Shown: positions 5,852 through 10,942 of the stretch, piece after piece
Layout of the letters: every line of letters starts with the position of its first letter
How positions within the stretch are numbered: the stretch's first letter is position 1
Source of the DNA: Saprospiraceae bacterium
GTDB lineage: Bacteria; Bacteroidota; Bacteroidia; Chitinophagales; Saprospiraceae
Direction of reading: 5' to 3'
NCBI GenBank assembly: GCA_007128085.1
Contig: SKYC01000172.1
Coordinates: 1-10,942 of the forward strand
Length of the DNA: 10,942 bases
Notes under the pieces: generated by a model
The model's input: the letters and a program-made list of their open reading frames with translations, nothing else
Database searches by the model: none
Told to the model about the DNA's origin: nothing
Translations under genes and position numbers: made by a program

Positions 5852-5898
5852 TCTTGGTGATTGTTGTAAATGTATAAGTGGGCACAAAAGGATACGGT

Positions 5899-6657
5899 CT
5901 ATGGCTGTGTTTTTCGGACAAAACCCCGCTGCCGATTGATTTCGTATAAAATAATCCCTACTGAAACGGACACATTGAGAGATTCAGTATTCCCCAGTTG
6001 TGGAATGGAAACGGTCTGATCGCAAAGTCTTCTCAAATGCGGTCGTATTCCCTTTTCCTCCGATCCCATGACCAATCCCAGGGGACCTTCAAAACGGGAT
6101 TCGTGAACCGCTTTGCCCTCCATAGCAGTCGCCGCGATCTGTACCCCGTGTAGTTTCAGTGTTTTAATGGCTGTAAAAAGACTGGAAACCCTGCAGACGG
6201 GAATATTCAAAACAGCCCCGGCAGAAGTTTTGATAACGACATCGTTGATCTGGGCTTTGGCTTCGGCGGGTACGATCAGCGCCCCCACTCCAAACACTTC
6301 CGCCGTTCTGGCTATGGCGCCAAAATTCCGAACGTCCTTGACCTGATCCAAAATGAGAAAAACCGGATCGCCTTTTTCGAAGATCAATTGATCAACGGTT
6401 TCGTCAAAGGGCGCGTATGAAATAGGGGAAATAAAACCCGCCACGCCCTGATGATTGGTCAGCGTCAGTTTATCGATGGCCGGCAGCGGCACTCTCTGAA
6501 GTGGAATGTCTTTTTCCTTGCATTTCTTACGCAGCGTCACTTCCAACTCTCCGCTCATTTCCCTGTCTATGAGGATTTTTTCAAAATTCACTCCAGACTC
6601 CAGGGCGTCGAGTATGGGCTTTCGCCCCACCACTATATTTTTTTCCTTTTTTAACAT
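5899..6657 (-). CDS. rlmB: TrmH/SpoU-family RNA 2'-O-methyltransferase, RlmB-like
   Basis: This 252-residue protein has the substrate-binding N-terminal domain of RlmB-type enzymes (NIVVGRKPILDALESG, 7-22, and NHQGVAGFIS, 68-77) and a SPOUT catalytic domain. Motif 1 is DVRNFGAIARTAE (108-120) with Asn111 and catalytic Arg117. Motif 2 is VMGSEEKGI (196-204) with Glu200. Motif 3 is IPQLGNTESLNVSVSVGI (218-235) with Asn228, forming the knot that binds S-adenosylmethionine. RlmB methylates the 2'-OH of G2251 (E. coli numbering) in 23S rRNA. Paralogues such as TrmH or TsnR-like enzymes share the motifs, but the N-terminal GRKPILDALE block and length favour RlmB. The ATG at 6657 follows a perfect -7 promoter element, making this the first gene of the minus-strand operon. 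Confidence 0.92.
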   Translation of the reverse strand: MLKKEKNIVVGRKPILDALESGVNFEKILIDREMSGELEVTLRKKCKEKDIPLQRVPLPAIDKLTLTNHQGVAGFISPISYAPFDETVDQLIFEKGDPVFLILDQVKDVRNFGAIARTAEVFGVGALIVPAEAKAQINDVVIKTSAGAVLNIPVCRVSSLFTAIKTLKLHGVQIAATAMEGKAVHESRFEGPLGLVMGSEEKGIRPHLRRLCDQTVSIPQLGNTESLNVSVSVGIILYEINRQRGFVRKTQP

Positions 6658-6679
6658 ACCGGGTTTTTATGAACAATGG

Positions 6680-6714
6680 CAAATTTATTAAAATTTTACG
6701 AGCCCACTGTACAA
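6680..6714 (-). promoter_or_regulatory. Bacteroidota-type promoter for the rlmB operon
   Basis: On the minus strand TAAATTTG (6687 to 6680) is a perfect TAnnTTTG. A TTG (6714 to 6712) lies 24 bases upstream, slightly beyond the common -33 spacing. The resulting leader before the ATG at 6657 would be under 20 bases. Confidence 0.5.
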
Positions 6715-6858
6715 GTGGCACCTCATAAACTTTCACCCAATGAATCTAACAGCTTATCACAACCCATTTCTCATGAAAAATCTGAGTTTATCATAAGTTA
6801 CAATCAGTCCCACCCCAATGGAACAGTTCTGACCTAACTTATGTTAAAACCAACGTTA

Positions 6859-6893
6859 AGATTCCCCTAAATCAGCTGTTTAGCAGGGAATTT
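6859..6893. other. Strong hairpin in the divergent intergenic region
   Basis: ATTCCC (6861-6866) pairs with GGGAAT (6886-6891), and immediately inside it CTAAA (6867-6871) pairs with TTTAG (6879-6883); CA (6884-6885) is a two-base bulge and the loop has seven bases. Outer positions 6859-6860 extend it by one A-T and one G-T. It lies upstream of both divergent starts, so termination is not an obvious role; an operator or structured leader is more likely. Confidence 0.5.
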
Positions 6894-7018
6894 AGTTCAA
6901 ATTTTCTTAATTTTATCCTGAACTTAACCCGGGATTCATTTTTTTTATCCTTAACTGCCACTGCGGGCATTGGAAGAAGAGCACTCCTCCTTTCGCTGCC
7001 ACATCAAAGATTGCTTGT

Positions 7019-10000
7019 ATGATTCGATACGCCCTTACCGTTTTTTTATTGACTTTTATTATGAATCCTTTCGCCGGAGCTCAGTCCGATGCGACGGAGT
7101 TGCCAAAAGCAGTGGAAACCTATCTGCAGGATCGGAAAGAGGACTGGGGACTGACGGTCGAAGACCTGGATGAATTTGCCGTAAAAGACGACTACATCAG
7201 TTCTTCTTCCGGAGCGAGACACATTTATCTCGTACAGCAATACAGGGGTATTGAGGTTTACAATGCGCTCATCACCCTTACCCTGAAACCGGATGGGGAA
7301 GTACTGGCTGCTTTCAGTCGCTTTATACCGGAAGTAGAAACCAAAATCAAGGGTGAGCGCGCCACCCTGCCACCCGTCCGGGCCATTGTCCACTCATTTC
7401 GGGATTTGAAGCAAGAGGTTTCCGAGGCGGACTTTTCCCATCACCGCAGCAGAGAGGGAACAGAGATTTACCGGGCGGAGCATCTCTCCAGAACAGAAAT
7501 ACCGGTCAAGCTGGTTTATCAGCCCACTCCGGAGGGAAAGTTAGAATTGGCATACGATCTTTCTTTCGATCCCACGGGCGATATGGACTACTGGAGTTAC
7601 CGAGTCAGTGCCATTGACGGCGAGGTCCTCGACCGGGTTAACTGGACGGTGTATTGCAATACCGACAAAATACCACAACACCAACACAGCGAAAGTTGCT
7701 TTCATTCTCCGGAATCTTCTACTGAATTTCAATTTGGGCAAAAACTGAAAGAAGACCGTCGCCATTCTCATACTCGGGAATCGGGAAGCAGGGGTGGGCT
7801 GGAAGAGAGCAGTTACCGGGTAGTGCCTTTCCCCTACGAAAGTCCCATCCACGGAGACTTTGAAATGGTGCACAGTCCCGCCGATCCGGAGTACTCTCCC
7901 CTTGGTTGGCACAGCATTTCCGAGGCGGAAGGACCCGATTTCACCCATACGCGGGGAAACAATGTCCACGCCTTTTTAGATCGACTGGCCAATGGATCTC
8001 CGGACATTACCGTAGATGGTGGTTCTGATTTGATTTTTGACTTTCCCTTCGACCAGGAATTGGAACCACAGGAGTACGCCCAGTCCGCCGTCACCAACCT
8101 TTTTTACTGGAACAACATACTGCACGACTTCAGTTACGCCTACGGTTTTGATGAAGCCAGCGGTAATTTTCAGGAAGTAAACCTAAGCGGTGAGGGTCTG
8201 GGAGAAGATCCCATCCGGGCACGCGCACAATTCGGTGCCGATGCAGGTAACAATTTTACAAACAACGCAACATTCAGCTCACCTCCCGACGGGTCAGCAG
8301 GAAGGATGTCCATGTACGTCTGGACCGATCCCACGATAAGTCATCACGTACTGAATGTAGATGCACCCTCAGAAATTGCGGGTCAATACCCTTCGGCGGG
8401 TGCGCAATTCGGAAATCCCATTACTGAAGTGGCGATTACGGGTTATGGTGTATTGGTGGACGACGGAGTCGGTGTGCCCACCGACGGTTGTGAAGAAATC
8501 CTCAATCAGAGTGAAATCGAAGGCAATATTGCCATCATTGACCGTGGCAATTGTGAGTTTGGACAAAAGGTATTGAACGCAGAGCTGAACGGTGCGATTG
8601 CCGTCATAATTTGCAACAACCGATCCACCGGAAATTTAAACAGTATGGCTCCCGGGTCGGTCGGACATCAGGTGAGCATACCCTCTGTGTTTATTTCCCA
8701 AAACAACTGCGACCTCATTCGCCAGTACGCCGGTGAGGAACTCGTCATCAGGCTGCAAAGAGAAGTGAGTGATGGCGCCAACCACTACGATTCCTCCCTG
8801 GACAACGGCATTATTGCACACGAATACGCACACGGGATTTCCATCCGATTGACAGGAGGTCCCGGTTCTTCAAATTGTTTGGTAAATTCAAGCAGTGGCG
8901 ACCGATTGGACGGTCAGCAAATGGGTGAGGGCTGGAGCGACTTTTTCTCCCTCATTACCGGTATTCGGCCGGGAGACGACAAAAACACCAATCGCGGCAT
9001 AGGGAATTACGTACTCAGGTTGGGTACAGCCGCCAGGGGAATCAGAAGCTATCCCTACAATTACAATATGGCGGCAAATCCCGTCACCTATTACGACACT
9101 TACGACGCCTCTGTTCCTCACGGTGTTGGACATGTATGGGGCTCTGTATTGTGGGATTTACTCTGGGAAATGGTAGAAGTACACGGTTTTGACGAAGATT
9201 GGTACCGGGGAGAAGGTGGCAACAACAAGGCCGTACAATTGGTCATGGACGGCATGAAAATTCAACCCTGCAATCCGGGTTTTATGGACGGTCGGGATGC
9301 CATACTGCTCGCGGATCAGTTGTTGTACGACGGTGCCAACCAGTGCTTGATTTGGAGTGTTTTCGCAAGAAGGGGAATGGGAGTCAACGCCCTTCAGGGG
9401 TCTCCCTTTCAGGTCAGGGATGCCCGGGAGTGTTACGAAATTCCGGTGGATTGTAAATCGGAAATTCTCCTGAGCAAGGAAGTACCCGGCAATATCCATG
9501 CCGGCGACCCCATAGAGGTAACGCTCACCATCAGTAACTACAAAGACCATACAGTCAGCGAACTGGAGATACAGGACGACATCCCCTTTGGAGCTAAAGT
9601 CGACAAATTGTCTATACCCCCTGCTTCAAAAACCGAGGGCGGTCAATTAACAATAACCTTAGATCAGTTAGAGCCCGGGGAATCCCGTTCTTTCACCTAT
9701 ACCCTGCTGACGGATGAGGCATTGCACTCTACGCCCATCGAAAAGATCAAACACGAGGAGGGAGAAACGCACCGCTGGGAAACAGAATCAGAAATAGGTA
9801 CCCATGCCTTCGAACTGATTGAGACAGATGCCTTTGACAGCGACAGAGCGTGGTTTGTCCCGAACACAAGCAACACCAATATTCAGCGGCTCAACAATAT
9901 GGAAGCCATTGCTGTACAGGGGTCTCAACCCGTAATGCGAATAGCCCACCGTTACCATACCGAATCCGGGACGGACGGCGGCCTCATGACTGCATCCACC

Positions 10001-10630
10001 GGTGGACATGGGCAGTTTGAAGATCTCGGCTACGCCATGTTCAGAAACGAATACCCCAACAGGATTGCCGGAGGCACCTTTTCTCAAGCCGGACTCAAAG
10101 CCTTTTCCGGTGAGAGCCCCGATTGGAAGCAAACCTATATCGATTTATCTGATTACAACAACAGCGATTTGCTTTTGTCCTTTCTCTTCGGCTCAGACAA
10201 CAATGTAGGCATAGAGGGATGGTATATCGGCCAGATTGAGGTATTCGACGCTTTTAGTTACCACAGTAAAGCCAGCGTTTACGCCGCGGGAGAACTAAAA
10301 GCAGAGGCTTATGCCCCGGGTCGCGGCACCATAGTCGAACCCCAGACCCCGGTCAGTACCGTACCGGAGCCCTCGAGCGCAAAACAGCTCAGTCTCTACC
10401 CCAATCCCGCCGGAAACTCCATCCATCTGAACCTGCAGGATTTTGATCCGGGCGAGGCGGAGGTCGTAGTATCAGATGTAAGTGGAAGAATCGTTTGGAC
10501 GGGCAACATTCCCATCACATCGGCACAGCAGCATGAGAAACTGGACATCAGTGAACTTACCAGCGGGCTGTATATACTCAGTCTGACAGCAGAAAGTCAG
10601 CGATTTACTGCCAGGTTTGTAAAACACTGA
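7019..10630 (+). CDS. Secreted M36 fungalysin-type metallopeptidase with type IX sorting domain
   Basis: The 1203-residue precursor begins with a Sec signal peptide (1-22, ending GAQ). A fungalysin/thermolysin propeptide follows (about 40-100). After a His-rich linker (about 221-250), the catalytic region starts near 265 (VVPFPYESPIHGDF). The zinc site is HEYAH at 601-605 (catalytic Glu602) with the third ligand Glu637 in MGEGWSDF (635-642). A protease-associated domain (about 440-585, Cys491, 512, 532, 564) is inserted before the HEXXH helix. The peptidase part ends near Cys805. A DUF11-like beta domain (about 815-905), a jelly-roll-like domain (about 930-1085), a Pro-rich linker and a type A type IX sorting domain (1124-1203, LSLYPNPAGNS to FVKH) follow. 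It should be exported to the periplasm, cross the outer membrane through the type IX system with loss of the C-terminal domain, and degrade extracellular proteins. It appears monocistronic. Confidence 0.95.
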   Translation: MIRYALTVFLLTFIMNPFAGAQSDATELPKAVETYLQDRKEDWGLTVEDLDEFAVKDDYISSSSGARHIYLVQQYRGIEVYNALITLTLKPDGEVLAAFSRFIPEVETKIKGERATLPPVRAIVHSFRDLKQEVSEADFSHHRSREGTEIYRAEHLSRTEIPVKLVYQPTPEGKLELAYDLSFDPTGDMDYWSYRVSAIDGEVLDRVNWTVYCNTDKIPQHQHSESCFHSPESSTEFQFGQKLKEDRRHSHTRESGSRGGLEESSYRVVPFPYESPIHGDFEMVHSPADPEYSPLGWHSISEAEGPDFTHTRGNNVHAFLDRLANGSPDITVDGGSDLIFDFPFDQELEPQEYAQSAVTNLFYWNNILHDFSYAYGFDEASGNFQEVNLSGEGLGEDPIRARAQFGADAGNNFTNNATFSSPPDGSAGRMSMYVWTDPTISHHVLNVDAPSEIAGQYPSAGAQFGNPITEVAITGYGVLVDDGVGVPTDGCEEILNQSEIEGNIAIIDRGNCEFGQKVLNAELNGAIAVIICNNRSTGNLNSMAPGSVGHQVSIPSVFISQNNCDLIRQYAGEELVIRLQREVSDGANHYDSSLDNGIIAHEYAHGISIRLTGGPGSSNCLVNSSSGDRLDGQQMGEGWSDFFSLITGIRPGDDKNTNRGIGNYVLRLGTAARGIRSYPYNYNMAANPVTYYDTYDASVPHGVGHVWGSVLWDLLWEMVEVHGFDEDWYRGEGGNNKAVQLVMDGMKIQPCNPGFMDGRDAILLADQLLYDGANQCLIWSVFARRGMGVNALQGSPFQVRDARECYEIPVDCKSEILLSKEVPGNIHAGDPIEVTLTISNYKDHTVSELEIQDDIPFGAKVDKLSIPPASKTEGGQLTITLDQLEPGESRSFTYTLLTDEALHSTPIEKIKHEEGETHRWETESEIGTHAFELIETDAFDSDRAWFVPNTSNTNIQRLNNMEAIAVQGSQPVMRIAHRYHTESGTDGGLMTASTGGHGQFEDLGYAMFRNEYPNRIAGGTFSQAGLKAFSGESPDWKQTYIDLSDYNNSDLLLSFLFGSDNNVGIEGWYIGQIEVFDAFSYHSKASVYAAGELKAEAYAPGRGTIVEPQTPVSTVPEPSSAKQLSLYPNPAGNSIHLNLQDFDPGEAEVVVSDVSGRIVWTGNIPITSAQQHEKLDISELTSGLYILSLTAESQRFTARFVKH

Positions 10631-10658
10631 TGGTTTTCCCGCTGAAAAAACAGCTGTG

Positions 10659-10686
10659 AATAAAGGGCGAAAATCGCTTCTTTATT
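10659..10686 (+). terminator. Terminator-like hairpin after the M36 peptidase gene
   Basis: AATAAAG (10659-10665) pairs with CTTTATT (10680-10686); inside, GCGA (10667-10670) pairs with TCGC (10674-10677) around a three-A loop, with one G-T pair and one bulge between the two helices. It lies 28 bases after the stop codon and is followed by AT-rich DNA. A smaller GCTG/CAGC hairpin with an A6 loop (10641-10654) precedes it. Confidence 0.6.
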
Positions 10687-10717
10687 TAAAATTTTAAGTC
10701 TGCTGATCAAATTGTAT

Positions 10718-10725
10718 TACTTTTG
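10718..10725 (+). promoter_or_regulatory. Bacteroidota -7 promoter element for the right-edge gene
   Basis: TACTTTTG matches TAnnTTTG exactly, 39 bases before the ATG at 10765 and just after the terminator-like hairpin. I do not see a clear -33 TTG at standard distance. Confidence 0.5.
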
Positions 10726-10764
10726 CTGTCTGTAAAGTGGTAATTTAAAAGTTGTCCACCCCTT

Positions 10765-10942
10765 ATGGAGCCAGAAAACAACAAGGATCAGAAGCCCGGT
10801 AACGACTCCCTATTTTTGCGACTGGGGCACTCTTTCAGAGAGCTCTGGGGTTATGTAAAGGATCTCCTTCATTTGGAAACCGATACCAAGGCCGATGCAG
10901 ATGAGACCATAGGTCAAATCGAAAAAAGTGTCGTCTTCAAGG
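10765..10942 (+). CDS. N-terminus of a probable DUF389 membrane protein, cut by the window end
   Basis: An open frame runs from the ATG at 10765 to the last base, 59 complete codons, and continues beyond the window. It begins MEPENNKDQKPGND, a polar start with no signal peptide. It continues with HSFRELWGYVKDLLHLETDT (20-39) and ends with ETIGQIEKSVVFK (47-59). This opening, an amphipathic helix with LW.Y.K.LL.LE followed by I..I...V.FK, resembles what I recall preceding the membrane domain of DUF389 (TIGR00341/TIGR00271-like) proteins in Bacteroidota, whose function is unknown. The membrane segments themselves lie outside the window, so the family call is tentative, while coding is likely given the promoter match, terminator upstream and open frame. 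Confidence 0.6.
   Translation, partial: MEPENNKDQKPGNDSLFLRLGHSFRELWGYVKDLLHLETDTKADADETIGQIEKSVVFK

Larger units (their letters stand above)
6658..7018. other. Divergent intergenic region between rlmB and the M36 peptidase gene
   Basis: This 361-base AT-rich region has no ORF of note. It contains the rlmB promoter at the left, a strong hairpin at 6859-6893, and a weak -7-like TAATTTTA (6908-6915) for the peptidase gene without a clear -33. A T-run (6940-6947) follows. The 5' leader of the peptidase gene would be about 100 bases if the weak element is used. Confidence 0.5.

Noticed and set aside
5852..5887. Longer TraB-like protein starting at TTG 5887
   Set aside because: It would add 12 polar residues before a complete lipoprotein signal peptide that begins at the ATG at 5851.

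Overview
The window looks like chromosomal DNA of a gliding-type Bacteroidota, probably near the Saprospiria/Lewinella group; the exact lineage is inference. The support is a large secreted peptidase ending in a type IX secretion sorting domain, genes with AT-rich leaders and no clear Shine-Dalgarno sequence, and several upstream matches to the Bacteroidota -7 promoter element TAnnTTTG.

Layout. Positions 1-1736 are gene-poor and repeat-rich. A family of structured intergenic repeats occurs three times in the same orientation: a partial copy at the left edge, a copy at 88-241 and a copy at 1463-1661. Between the last two, on the minus strand, lie an exported protein of unknown function (299-952) and a doubtful small ORF (981-1187). 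Positions 1767-3140 hold two plus-strand membrane proteins, a PAP2-type lipid phosphatase and an unrecognised six-helix protein. Positions 3330-4319 encode an ATP-grasp ligase with its own promoter, a palindrome and a leader hairpin. It converges on a three-gene minus-strand cluster (6657 to 4360): an RlmB-like rRNA 2'-O-methyltransferase, a TraB/GumN-family lipoprotein and a gamma-class carbonic anhydrase-like hexapeptide protein. A 361-base divergent intergenic region with a strong hairpin separates this cluster from the largest gene (7019-10630), a 1203-residue M36 fungalysin-type metallopeptidase. A terminator-like hairpin, a -7 promoter match and the first 59 codons of a probable DUF389 membrane protein complete the window.

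Most genes are housekeeping or envelope functions and do not form one pathway. The minus-strand cluster is the only convincing operon. I see no defence island, CRISPR array, prophage, insertion sequence, tRNA or rRNA. The least explained signal is the repeat family, whose copies keep a hairpin with a compensatory base change and can also form a competing long stem. No complete novel system is evident.
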